A stretch of 64,000 nt of DNA from Hermatobates lingyangjiaoensis (GCA_026182355.1 JAPFBL010000034.1:1372501-1436500); one strand, 5' to 3'. Counted from the first letter of the stretch, positions 52,990 to 62,672 are shown. Made by a program: numbers and translations. Notes: generated by a model not told the origin, from the sequence alone.

Positions 52990-55900
52990 TAGAAATTTTG
53001 CATTGAATGAAACATTTTGTGTTTTACCATCAAATGTCCAATGTCCTTCTCCGAAGGGAAAAATTCCTACTTGGACTAATTAATCATGTTTTATCATCTT
53101 ACGTTTTTTCATGTACACAAATAATTTAAACAGATGAGGAGTCGGAGTCGGAGTCGGCTGATTTCTCCCGACATTTACATTTCCGACTTTGAAAAGATTA
53201 GGGGCTTTCAGAGGAGTAGGGAAGAACCGCTGATACCATGTCTGTACTCTGTACTCTGAGACTGGAAACGAAGTAAACAATGGAATGTAAACATGCAAGA
53301 CGGTGGAAGAACGCATTGCAAGGTTGAAGAACTTAAATGCCTTATTTATTAATTTTACAATAGTTATTTACTAAAATAAATATTTCTGTCTAAGTTTAAT
53401 TATTTCTGCTTAAAATTAAAACAGGATTAAACTCACTAATTTGTTAACTATGAATAAACATGTAATAAACTGATTTCAAGAATAAGTTATTATTCAGTTA
53501 ATAACTGTTTTCATTAAATTAATTTCATAAGAGATGCAATTCAAATTAAGGCCCTCGCCTGTAACAAAGTTGGTTTTAAATAATGTACAGGATAATCACA
53601 AGGAGCTTTAAATAAGAAATGTGATAAATGTGCCCGCGCAAGTCAGGGGGAAGGATTGCTTGGATGAGAGGGTCAGACGTAGAGAATAATTCAGCACCAG
53701 TATAAAATTTTACTGGCTGCGGGAGTAGACCTGTTTAATTCAGACATCCAACTTAAGCAGTACGCTCTCTGGAGCCTCCAAAAAAACAGCCCAATTCCAT
53801 GCTTCCAAAATAGTTTCTTCTCAAGGAATTTAGTGTATCGTGAAATGTAAATTCCTACTTTTCTGCCAATAGTTCAGTTGAAATACATTAGATTTCATTA
53901 AGTAAGTTTCACCAGTTTTGTTTTTTAAATATTTGTTAATGCTAAGGTCTACGACATTCTTACAGTTTGGCAGAAATGATACACAGTTCATATAGAGTAA
54001 TGCTAAAATATTTTTTAGCTTCAATTTATTTTTAAAAGTTCATGATGAGTCTGGCATACTGTTGACTTTTTTAACTAACATAGAAATATTTAAGTAAAAT
54101 AAAAGTTATTCATTTTTTTATTAAGAAATTGATAATTTCAAAATAAATAAATGAATGTAGATACTTATATTTATAGAAAATAGCAAAATGACAAACTAAG
54201 TACAGATATCTTTTGTTTAACGGTGGTAATTTGGACAAACGCGCCGTCGTTAAACAAATATATATACAAATATCAGTCAAGAAGCTCATAGTTAGTATAC
54301 CCTACACTCTTTTTTTCTCTTTTCAAACAGTCAATTAATGTATACCTGTCTTGTTAATTGTTTTACTCATTAATTAATTAACTCGTAGTCAACTTTCACA
54401 AATATACTGCATTGTATTTCCTTTTAGCTTTATTGTTTAATAAACTTACCTTATTGCATACTGACAAATACCGTCTCGCTCGAGTCGTCGTTAGGAATAT
54501 AGGGTCAGTCGGAAGGAAAGTCGAGTTGTTTTTAAACGAGAAATATTTTCTTTAAGACATTATTTTTCAATATTATTTGTAGCAGATTATTTTTTTTATA
54601 AATAAATTAATTTTCCTTACTATCATTTGTTAAATGAATAGATCAGTTAAAATGAACGTCAACGACTAGTGTTATTTTTTGATTTACATGAATAAACAAA
54701 TTTCATGTTGTTTCATCTGAAAACACTAAAGAGTTGTTGGTTTTATTTAATAACTACGAGTATTATAAAACAATTTGAACTTTTAATTGATTTTACTTTA
54801 AAATTGATATATTTTATGAAAACAAAATGGAAAACGAATTGAAATATGTATATTTTCTCGAGGTGATTTTCTATACATGGCTGAGGCTTTAGATCGAGTT
54901 TGGCTTACGTGACGTCCAAAGGCCACCTTAACTCCAGTCCCAGTTCTTCGCAGTTACTTCTCAGATGCGTGTTTTCGTGTCAGTGAAGGTAGCTGTCCTC
55001 TCCTAGTACTAGCCTATAAACGCTCGTTTACCACCGCTAAAGCTTTGCAATCGGTCAAGATTAGTGGCAAAGAAGCTTTTAACACATGTTATACAAGTTA
55101 CTCTATTGATTTGAAGTAACACAGGAGAAGGTCTCTTCATAACAAGAACCCATATATCCTAGAGACATGGCCTTCTAATTCAAAGGAGTTGCAATTCCCA
55201 CTTAAAGTTTTGCCATGTCCATAAATAAGTCACAACGACAAAAATTGAAAGTAAGAGAACTTTACTTAGAAGAATAGCAAATAAAATAATCACAAGGCTT
55301 ATTTATTTGTCTTTTCATATGGACAACTTTATTGTTATTGTTCTAGAGTTGGCAGTTATAAAAATCTGTTTGTCTTTGCCCCAGAAGCTTTGCTTTAAAC
55401 AAAAGCATATCTTTTGTCTTTGTAATAGTTTGGTATCTAATGATTGAAATATAAACCTGTATTATTTATCTGAATTTTTGGGAAATTTTTATTTAGAAAA
55501 CCATTTCACAACTAAACCATTTCTTTCTTATTAGAAAGTACCAGGGAGTATTTCTGCTAGTAGTGATATATGTTTTAATTAGTTTCATTATAATTCAAAG
55601 AAGTGATGAATGGTAGGATGGAAAAAGGTAAGCAGAAAAAAATATTGTATGGTTATTATAAGCATATGCAACGTGCAACGTATTTCTTACATTATAACTA
55701 AAAATCACATTATTATATCAAATAGTGAACGACTTTTTCTTTTCTAAAGGAATATCATGACATTCCTTAATTTTTTGTTTTCATTTCTATTTATAACTGC
55801 GTTTTATTCTGAAGTGATTTTTTTTGTTCTATGTTCACATAATATTTATTTCGTATTTCCAGACTTGAGGTCTATGGTATTGGAATCTTTATTCTTAGTA

Positions 55901-56105
55901 ATGTTTTATAAAGTGGATTTATTAATCACACCTCAATATTTTAAAATAACACCTTTAAATTTGAAAAATCAAATAACAGTGTTAATTCTATCAAGTCTAC
56001 TAAAACAGAATTAAAATCAGCAGCTATTGATGGGCATAAAACAACAGAATAGATATTATCAATAAAAATCACTTCTATTGTTTACACTGAGAACTAAATG
56101 ACGGC
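52990..56105. other. Gene-free stretch
   Basis: AT-rich overall. 53140-53158 is a short (GAGTCG)3 repeat. 53560-53720 and 54870-55080 are less AT-rich and repeat-free, possibly conserved elements. No gene is supported. Confidence 0.35.
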
Positions 56106-56128
56106 CTCTTTAAAATGGGATTAAGATC

Positions 56129-56153
56129 TTTCAACCAGTAACAATGCTCGTCA
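56129..56153 (-). ncRNA. Decayed family A hammerhead relic
   Basis: CTGACGA is present on the minus strand, with GAA and AGATCT, but stem II is mostly deleted. Confidence 0.4.
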
Positions 56154-56250
56154 GAATAATAACACGAATATTATCAACGAAATCATTTTTGAATTTAACA
56201 TAATGTTGTTAATAAAAGTCCGTCTTCCCTCGTGAATCGGTGTTATAGCT

Positions 56251-56284
56251 GTCTAACCGGTTTTGCATGTTCTGTATCTTCAAG
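56251..56284 (-). ncRNA. Hammerhead-like core in tandem monomer 1 (minus)
   Basis: TTGAAGA ... AAAACCGGTT. Later monomers (from 56591 on) carry GAAACCGGTT, which restores the GAA core. Stem III ACCGGT is self-complementary, stem II is weak and C3 is T. The motif recurs every 114 bp. Confidence 0.45.
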
Positions 56285-56296
56285 AAGGACTTCAAA

Positions 56297-56317
56297 CTGA
56301 AGATGCAAAACTGGTTT
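56297..56317 (+). ncRNA. Hammerhead remnant in tandem monomer 1 (plus)
   Basis: CTGAAGATGC directly followed by AAAACTGGTTTGGG. Compared with 42115 (TTGATGATGCAGCC, TTGCGAAACTGGTTGGG), stem II is deleted. It recurs in every monomer and once at 57102. Confidence 0.4.
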
Positions 56318-56867
56318 GGGAGGTTATAAAAGTGCGTCTTCCCTCGTGAATCGGTGTTATAGCTGTCTAACCGGTTTTGCATGTTCTGTATCTTCAAGAA
56401 GGACTTCAAACTGAAGATGCAAAACTGGTTTGGGAGGTTATAAAAGTGCGTCTTCCCTCGTGAATCGGTGTTATAGCTGTCTAACCGGTTTTGCATGTTC
56501 TGTATCTTCAAGAAGGACTTCAAACTGAAGATGCAAAACTGGTTTGGGAGGTTATAAAAGTGCGTCTTCCCTCGTGAATCGGTGTTATAGCTGTCTAACC
56601 GGTTTCGCATGTTCTGTATCTTCAAGAGGGACTTCAAACTGAAGATGCAAAACTGGTTTGGGAGGTTATAAAAGTGCGTCTTCCCTCGTGAATCGGTGTT
56701 ATAGCTGTCTAACCGGTTTCGCATGTTCTGTATCTTCAAGAACGACTTCAAACTGAAGATGCAAAACTGGTTTGGGAGGTTATAAAAGTCCGTCTTCCCT
56801 CGTGATTCGGTGTTATAGCTGTCTAACCGGTTTCGCATGTTCTGTATCTTCAAGAGGGACTTCAAAC

Positions 56868-57190
56868 TGAAGATGCAAAACTGGTTCGGGAGGTTATGAC
56901 ACTAACTCAGGAGGTAAAACGGACTTTTATAATAATATTCTGTTTTCTAACTTCTGTGATACTAACACTTTCTAGTTATATGTTTGCTGTAGATAGAAGC
57001 AGTATATTTACGGATTCCCAACACTGTAATATAAACAGATTCATATATACAAAGATCCTGTCTTTTTTTTTCTAAAAATAAAATTAAAAAATTATTCTAA
57101 AAAGATGCAAAACTGGTTTGGGAGGTTATGACACTAACTCAGGAGGTAAAACGGACTTTTATAATAATATTCTGTTTTCTAACTTCTAAA
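56868..57190 (+). repeat. Duplicated flank of the tandem array
   Basis: AAGATGCAAAACTGG through GGACTTTTATAATAATATTC at 56870-56953 is repeated at 57102-57187, separated by about 150 bp of other sequence. Confidence 0.75.
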
Positions 57191-57204
57191 AAATTAGTGG
57201 TTCT

Positions 57205-57510
57205 GGCCTTCTGTATTTCAGTTAAAGGTTTTCAAGCGTACCCGAAGCCTTTGTCACCTTATCTCCTTAATGCCCATCCTCACTCTTTCGCAACGGATCT
57301 GTTTCCTACTAGTTGTGTTCACTGGACCAACCCGTCAGTACCACATCCTTGGGTATGTCTTGAATTCTCTTAATTGAATTTTATTACTTCACTCTAATTT
57401 TTGTAACTAATTAGATATAATTTGTATTATAGTGTCTTCCTGATGATGAACACAAAGTGTTCGAATCGCGTTGAATAAAACTTCATTTGTGTGGAGACTT
57501 TTGTTGGTTT
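57205..57510 (+). repeat. Ribozyme-bearing element, family H-like
   Basis: A less AT-rich leader (GTACCCGAAGCCTTTGTCAC, CCACATCCTTGGGTATG) leads to the hammerhead at 57440 and a short tail (AATAAAACTTCATTTGTGTG). No reading frame of note. Confidence 0.5.
57440..57474 (+). ncRNA. Hammerhead ribozyme motif with CGCG stem III
   Basis: TTC, CTGATGA, GAACAC-AAA-GTGTTC (6 bp, perfect), GAA, TCGCGT, T, GAA. GAA pairs with TTC. CTGATGA and GAA are intact. The usual A at 15.1 is T, but CGCG keeps stem III self-complementary. Confidence 0.65.
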
Positions 57511-57514
57511 ATCC

Positions 57515-58440
57515 ATTTTACCTCAGAATATAGTATATATGATTATAGTATATTTTATTTCACATAGAATATTGATGTATTCAAGTTCACTTCAATAGAG
57601 CTTTGCGAAATGATTTGTAATTTATTACCAACAAGCTGAACATTACTCTGCCATTTTTCTACTTACGTCGTATCTTTTTTTTTTGTGCTTCTTTATTATT
57701 AATAGCTAAGAGTCATCTAAAAGTTTTATGAAAAGTAATTTGATTGAATTTTGTTTCAAAAATCACTTTCAACTTCTAAAATAAATCAAGAATTTGACTC
57801 AGAGAGCCGACCTAAATCAAGTCAGCTGAAATAAACAGAGAAATGTTATCTCGATCAACGGAGTCACTTTGGAGAGTGAGTTTGAGAGAGGGAGCTGCTG
57901 TATTCTTTCTCAGTCCCTCATAGCCCTACAAGGGCTTCGAATAACCCACACCGCCCGGTCAGGTCCTCAAGATATTTTTCCACTCCATCCATTGTAGTTT
58001 CCTTTCTATTTACTCCTTACCTCGTGTCAAGTAAATACCACATGTATGTGCCCCGAATCATGTATGTTGGACCTTTGGCAGGAATATAAGGAGATACCAC
58101 TATCTCATGATATAAAAATTAAACAGAATAACAAAACCTACAGAGTGATAAATAATTTAGCAGTATTTATGTTAAATCAATAAAAACTTTCGATACATAT
58201 GAATGGACCTGAACAACTGTAGGAATGACGAGCGTGGTATACCCAAGTTACATACTTTTGTAGTTTGTTTGGTTACTTTTGTTTTATTATTAGTTTTATT
58301 TGGTAATACTGTTTTATTTAAAAGCATTAAATGAATATTTTACATATTGCTTTTGAGTCGTGGGGCTAACTTCAATATATGACTCTACTAAACTATAGAA
58401 GATAGTTATATCTGTGTCTAACGTGGTGCTACTTTTATTA
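57515..58440. other. Gene-free stretch
   Basis: 57780-58030 is less AT-rich without a recognised gene. The rest is AT-rich. Confidence 0.4.
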
Positions 58441-58493
58441 AAATATGTATATATATGATCAATCCTTGGGTTGAGTTGGGTTTGTTTTTGACT

Positions 58494-58514
58494 CTGACAA
58501 AGACTGCTTGTTAC
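58494..58514 (+). ncRNA. Family A hammerhead, truncated
   Basis: CTGACAAAGACTGCTTGTTA, then a jump to the family A tail in the opposite orientation. Half of the motif is missing. Confidence 0.5.
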
Positions 58515-58572
58515 ATAAAATAACTATCAATGATCAAACCGCAATATGAAATGGGAAAAAAAGACTAAGATC

Positions 58573-58601
58573 TTTCAACCAAAACAAGCGGTCTTTGTCA
58601 G
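58573..58601 (-). ncRNA. Hammerhead-like core, family A
   Basis: CTGACAA (for CTGACGA), GACCG-loop-TGGTT, GAA, AGATCT, T. With 58494 it forms a tail-facing inverted pair, an arrangement different from the usual head-to-head one. Confidence 0.6.
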
Positions 58602-58794
58602 AGTCAAAACCCAACTAATACTAGATACAGAAACATCATGCTGAGGAGTTCAGAAGAGTTAAGACAAGAAAAAAGTAGCACCTTATTCTTGCGTATAAAC
58701 AATAAAATCATCATATTGATTGGACATGAGCGAAATTTATTACCTATGAAAAATTGATGTTGTTAAGAAATATTTTTGAGTCCTCGCTGATTAA

Positions 58795-59150
58795 ATTTAA
58801 TAGGTCAAATATTTTAAAAATTAGTAACATGTTGTTCCGGTGAGAACTTTTTAACTCAGTGTTAACGAAGGCTATAATTTTTTCTAAGAGGGTTGACAGC
58901 TAGTGGATGGTTTTTTTTACTCTTTCTTACTGTGCTCCTTTGTTTCCTTAAACATCCCTGCCTGGATCTTTGTCCCTTTGTCCTGGACCTTTATACCACT
59001 CTTCCCTCCCACTCCTCTCAACTTCTCACCATGATTCTGCATCTAGTGTTTCAGTTGGGTTTTGACTCTGACAAAGACTGCTTGTTACGGTTGAAAGATC
59101 TCAGCCTTTTTTTTCCCTCCCATTTCATATTGTGGTTTGATCATTGTATA
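58795..59150 (+). repeat. Solo family A element with leader
   Basis: The best copy of the family A leader (see 22840-23205), ending in a ribozyme and the tail CATATTGTGGTTTGATCATT before TATATATA. Confidence 0.65.
59068..59096 (+). ncRNA. Hammerhead-like core, family A
   Basis: CTGACAA, GACTG-loop-CGGTT, GAA, AGATCT. The G-to-A change in CTGACGA is shared with 58494 and 58573, so it marks a subfamily. Confidence 0.6.
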
Positions 59151-59169
59151 TATATAACAATTATTAAGG

Positions 59170-59405
59170 GAACTGTTCAAACCGGACAAAATAGACCTAT
59201 TAAAAATGTAGTAACACATAGAAATAACGAGACACTTGCTTTCAATATTTCGAGCTGCAGTTCATCGTCACGAAGAGACGAGAGCGGATTATAAAGAGGC
59301 ACGTTAGTTCCAGATGGACGGTAGAGACTCAACTAGAACTACGGTTCGAAATATTGAAAACAAGTGTCTTTTTATTTTTATATGTTACTACTTTTTTTAA
59401 CAGTA
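59170..59405. repeat. Head-to-head palindrome, family E
   Basis: GTAGTAACACATAGAAATAA / TTATTTTTATATGTTACTAC and GAGACACTTGCTTTCAATAT / ATATTGAAAACAAGTGTCTT are mirrored. (TA)n follows. Confidence 0.75.
59244..59271 (-). ncRNA. Hammerhead-like core, family E
   Basis: GTGACGA (for CTGACGA), TGAAC-TGCA-GCTC, GAA, ATAT, T, GAAAG. C3 and U4 are altered. Confidence 0.5.
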
Positions 59406-59439
59406 CTATATATATATATATATATATTATTGTTATTAT

Positions 59440-59655
59440 TAAAGTAGACGCCAGCTTCCGCATTCACGACCTATTCACTGGTGTTTTCTAGTTTTCTAAC
59501 TAGTTTTCTTTGGTAGGGAGTGATTTGATGAAGGAGTTGTCCCACAGACATCCAAGACATAATTTCGTAGCTTACTCAATAATATATTTTTTGAAAGAAC
59601 TAGGAAACACCAGCAAAAAGGTCGTGAATGCAGAAGCTGCCGTCTACTTTCATAA
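59440..59655. repeat. Inverted pair of PLE N-terminal fragments
   Basis: AAAGTAGACGCCAGCTTCCG on the left is mirrored by GCAGAAGCTGCCGTCTACTTT on the right, along with ATTCACGACC / GGTCGTGAAT. Confidence 0.75.
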
Positions 59656-59690
59656 AATATGTTTACAAGAGAATCTGTTACCAATATATA

Positions 59691-59700
<10 letters not shown>
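59510..59700 (+). pseudogene. Penelope-like N-terminal fragment
   Basis: MVGSDLMKELSHRHPRHNFV, then KKVVNAEAAVYFHKICLQEN and LLPIYTN, followed by (TA)n. It ends at the same point as the 6019, 12165 and 36000 fragments. Confidence 0.6.
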
Positions 59701-59748
<48 letters not shown>

Positions 59749-59751
59749 AAG
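59694..59751. repeat. (TA)n array
   Basis: TA units joining the PLE fragment to a family A element. Confidence 0.9.
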
Positions 59752-59779
59752 ATTTCACATAAACACGTGAAATAACAAT

Positions 59780-59889
59780 CAATCAATCAATGGGAAAACA
59801 AGACTAAGATCTTTCAACCGTAACAAGCGGTCTTCGTCAGAGTCAAAAACCCAACTGTTTTCCCATTTCTTATTGTGGTTTGATCATTG
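59780..59889. repeat. Head-to-head family A palindrome, right core deleted
   Basis: The left arm is complete. The right arm keeps only GTTTTCCCATTTCTTATTG and the tail. Confidence 0.7.
59812..59840 (-). ncRNA. Hammerhead ribozyme motif, family A
   Basis: CTGACGA, GACCG-loop-CGGTT, GAA, AGATCT, T, AGTC. The core is intact and identical to 11569. Confidence 0.75.
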
Positions 59890-59902
59890 ATATATATATA
59901 TA

Positions 59903-59950
59903 TGTTTCATTAAAGTACACAGCAGCCTCTGCGTTAACGACTTTTAAGCT
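59903..59950 (-). pseudogene. Penelope-like N-terminal fragment, minus strand
   Basis: Minus-strand translation KVVNAEAAVYFNE, then (TA)n. It belongs to the 59510 family but breaks at an earlier codon. Confidence 0.5.
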
Positions 59951-60309
59951 GGTCTGCTCCAATTTACGAACAACCTTGCGATGGGCTGGTGTTAAAAGCC
60001 ATATTAATTACTCAAGAGACATCTTAATTTGGCATGAGCAGATGTAAAAAGAAAATCACAACTTCCAGACGAAAGGCAAAACTTTTTAATACGACACAAA
60101 ATATAAATAAGAAACAACAACAATTACAATGAATTAAAAACAAATACAGAGAATAAAAACAATGGAAAATTGTCATATCTACTTTATAATCATCATAATA
60201 AATTAAAAAAACTTAACTTACTCATTTACTTACTCGTACTTTTGAATTTCTTATGATGATTGTAAAGTAGATATGACAAATGTCCATTGCTTTTTGTTAG
60301 TTTCTAGCC

Positions 60310-60341
60310 CTGGAGATGTCTTAAAATAAAGAGGAAACGTT
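60310..60341 (+). ncRNA. Hammerhead-like motif, family I
   Basis: CTGGAGA (for CTGAAGA), GTCTT-AAAATA-AAGAG, GAA, ACGT, T, AGC. One core base is changed. Confidence 0.5.
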
Positions 60342-60399
60342 AGCAAAAAGGTGATTCCGTATATTAACCCTGACCAAACTCCAAGAAGAAGAAAAAGTG

Positions 60400-60400
<1 letters not shown>

Positions 60401-60431
<31 letters not shown>
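60401..60431. repeat. (TA)n array
   Basis: TA units between family I and family A elements. Confidence 0.9.
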
Positions 60432-60436
<5 letters not shown>

Positions 60437-60572
60437 TGATCAAACCAGACTTGGATTTTTGACTCTGACGAAGACCACTTGTTACGGTTGAAAGACCTTA
60501 GTCTTGTTTTCCCATTTCTTATTCTGGTATGATCATTGATTGTTATTTCACGTGTTTATGTGAAAACTTTGT
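60437..60572 (+). repeat. Family A element with full tail
   Basis: The ribozyme, CCATTTCTTATTCTGG, GATCATTGATTGTTATTTCA and CGTGTTTATGTGAAA are present in order. It starts with a fragment of its own tail (TATGATCAAACCAGA). Confidence 0.7.
60465..60493 (+). ncRNA. Hammerhead ribozyme motif, family A
   Basis: CTGACGA, GACCA-loop-CGGTT (closing mismatch), GAA, AGACCT, T, AGTC. Confidence 0.65.
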
Positions 60573-60574
60573 AT

Positions 60575-61435
60575 GTATACATATATATCCACAACACTGC
60601 AAAACTAAACATATATGATTTTATAGTCATGTAAATAAGCACTCTTAAGGAATAATTTTCATTGCTTTTACATATTTTTGTGGTAAATTTCTATATCAGT
60701 ATATATTTATATGATACGCATATATATCTACGAAAACTGATAACAAAGTAACTGAGTTTGTTCTATAGTTAGTTTTATTGTTTGAAGTAATTATAACTTT
60801 GGAACTGGGCTTTTTGATTAGAACCGTTTCAGATTATTAATAGCATCTTTAGTTGGTATTAAGAACTTTATTTTTATACTATTAAAGTATATTTATTAAT
60901 TTGTTGTAAACAAAAAATTAATGAAAACAAACAGAAGATTTTTCTATATAGTTTTAAAATATTTATTATTTATCTTTAATCAGAAATATTGAAATGGGGA
61001 TGTTATTTTTTTAGAAAAGTATAGCAGATATTTATATAATTCCAAGAATAAAATGTAAAATAGAGGTATTGTTGAAATGGAAGTTGTTTGCATTGAGTGA
61101 GATTGTTGACCGCCATTGTTAGTTCTCCAGAGGGAAAAAGAACAGATTGCAGTTTGTTGAAGTACTTGGCTTGAACAGAGGTGCGCTGAATAACGAAGCA
61201 CAGCAGTGAACGTTTTCCTTCTTAATGGTACAAGCACTTCAGCAAGAAAGCCAGAGAAAAGTTAAAGTAATAATTATAGTGGCGCAATTATTACAAATAT
61301 TTCCTGAAGATTAATAATAGAAAGAAAAATAATTGTATATTAAAATAAAAACAAGTTTATTTGTAGAATTTTGATTAATACTCGTAATTACTCTTGTAAC
61401 GTACACAAATAATTATATGTACATATATAGGTGCA
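60575..61435. other. Gene-free stretch
   Basis: 61060-61260 is less AT-rich with a weak minus-strand frame of 85 codons that I do not recognise. Confidence 0.4.
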
Positions 61436-61489
61436 TTATGTAATCGGGATTCGGTCAATTTACTGGGTTCAAAAATCAAACTCTTGTGG

Positions 61490-61524
61490 CCAACCTTTCG
61501 CTTTTATTTAATACTTTTTTCATA
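61490..61524 (-). ncRNA. Family B hammerhead-derived relic
   Basis: ATGAAAAAAGTATTAAATAA, AAGCGAAAGG, TTGGCC. Stem II is largely lost. Confidence 0.35.
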
Positions 61525-61660
61525 TTGTTCATATTCATGTTCTCCATACACTCTTCTTATATCCTCATAAAAAACCTATATTTATTCTTATAAAAACGCA
61601 AATATATAGAACAAATTCAATAATATATTAACCGTTTATGAATATGAGAAGAATGAATAG

Positions 61661-61690
61661 AGAAAATTTCAAATAAAACTGAAACGTTGG
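61661..61690 (+). ncRNA. Family B hammerhead-derived relic
   Basis: ATTTCAAATAAAACT, GAA, ACGT, T, GGC. The upstream strand of stem II is mutated. Confidence 0.35.
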
Positions 61691-61799
61691 CAACAAGAGT
61701 TTGATTTTTAATAATTAACCAAATCCTGATTACGAAATACACCAATTCTATCAAAACGGTTGATATATTATTGAATTTGCCCTATATATATTTATAATA

Positions 61800-61960
61800 T
61801 ATGACCCAGGGTTTCTTGCCGTTGTGTTTCCGGCGTGCTTGGTCCCTCTTTGTATTTTCTCCTAAAGACGGATTACCTGAAAATTTGAGTCTGTAAGTGT
61901 GTTTCCTTACTCTGTCTGTTACTCTTCTTGAATTTTGAACTCGTGTATATATATATATAT
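61800..61960 (+). repeat. Family D element
   Basis: Leader GGTTTCTTGCCGTTGTGTTT, CCGGCGTGCTTGG as at 39300, ribozyme relic CTAAAGACGGATTACCTGAA at 61862, then AATTTGAGTCTGTAAGTG and (TA)n. Confidence 0.6.
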
Positions 61961-62254
61961 ATTCACTTCTAATTAATTGTTATTTAAATATATTATTTAA
62001 TTATTTAACTTGGAATATTTTTCTTATTTTTAAATTTTTTATTTATCTTTGATATTATTTATTTTACTTTTATTATTTATATTTGTCTCCTCTTCTTCCG
62101 AAAGTTGCCTACACTGATTGGGTGCCTCTTCAATTGTACTTGATTCAGTCCTCGCATATATTCTTTTCGACTTATATATGTATATATTTATATATACACA
62201 GTTCAATGTAGACAAAGAAACATAGACAAATTAAAAACACATACTTACAGTCTC

Positions 62255-62282
62255 TAATTTTTTGTTTTTAACCGTCTTCAGG
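62255..62282 (-). ncRNA. Hammerhead-like motif, family D2
   Basis: TCTC, CTGAAGA, (C)GGTTAAAAAC, AAA (for GAA), AATT, A, GAGAC. Stem I is intact. G12 is lost. Confidence 0.55.
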
Positions 62283-62370
62283 AGAGATATGTGAGGGAAA
62301 TTAATCGTACTGGTACAAAGACTGTTGGAGACTCTGTACCATTGCGCTTGGTTTCCCTCTCTTATTTCTC

Positions 62371-62396
62371 CTGAAGATGGTTCAAACCAAAAATTA
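62371..62396 (+). ncRNA. Hammerhead-like motif, family D2
   Basis: TCTC, CTGAAGA, TGGTT-CA-AACC, AAA (for GAA), AATT, A, GAGAC. It shares the G12 loss with its partner, so the mutation predates the inversion. Confidence 0.55.
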
Positions 62397-62643
62397 GAGA
62401 CTATTAGTGTGTGTTTTTAATTTCTCTATACTCTTTTGTCTAAATTGAACTTTATTTGTCTGTTTCGGATTGTATTTTCATCGAATATCTATATATATTT
62501 GTGACTTATATTTCAAAGACATTTTCCTTCAAGCTTATGACGACGCAGTCATCAGTTTTTGTGATCTCTTTTCTTTTTGTTTTGAGTGAGTTAGCAAGTA
62601 TCTCTTTTATACTGTATCACAGAGTTTCAGCAGCAGTGTGCCT

Positions 62644-62672
62644 CTGATGAAGACTACTTGTTTTTGTTGAAA
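62644..62672 (+). ncRNA. Hammerhead ribozyme motif, family A, CTGATGA form
   Basis: CTGATGA, GACTA-loop-TTGTT, GAA, AGATCT, T. The core is textbook but stem II is weak. The tail ATTTATTTCACGTGTTTATT follows. Confidence 0.6.

Larger units (their letters stand above)
56218..56898. repeat. 114-bp tandem array, six copies, with inverted hammerhead-like cores
   Basis: CGTCTTCCCTCGTGA recurs at 56221, 56335, 56449, 56563, 56677 and 56791, exactly 114 bp apart. The copies differ at few sites (for example TTTTGCATG or TTTCGCATG). Because 114 is 38 codons, a 218-codon minus-strand frame stays open; I regard it as an artefact. Each monomer has two opposed hammerhead-like cores. The minus one reads TTGAAGA, TACAGAACATGC, (G/A)AA, ACCGGT, T, AGAC. 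The plus one reads CTGAAGA, TGC, AAAACTGGTTTGGG, resembling family F with stem II deleted. Confidence 0.8.
61442..61738. repeat. Head-to-head palindrome, family B, old
   Basis: AATCGGGATTCGGTCAATTT on the left is matched in reverse by AATTAACCAAATCCTGATTA on the right, with family B hairpins between. Confidence 0.65.
62197..62482. repeat. Head-to-head palindrome, family D2
   Basis: AGTTCAATGTAGACAAAGAA / TTTTGTCTAAATTGAACTTT and AAAAACACATACTTACAGTC / ATTAGTGTGTGTTTTTAATT are mirrored, each arm with a ribozyme and the TTTCCCTC leader. Confidence 0.8.

Noticed and set aside
56209..56865. 218-codon minus-strand open frame with a 38-residue repeat
   Set aside because: The repeat unit is 114 bp, a multiple of three, so a frame open in one unit is open in all. 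The repeat carries ribozyme-like cores and no protein signal, so I treat it as satellite DNA. Cross-species conservation of the peptide would change this.
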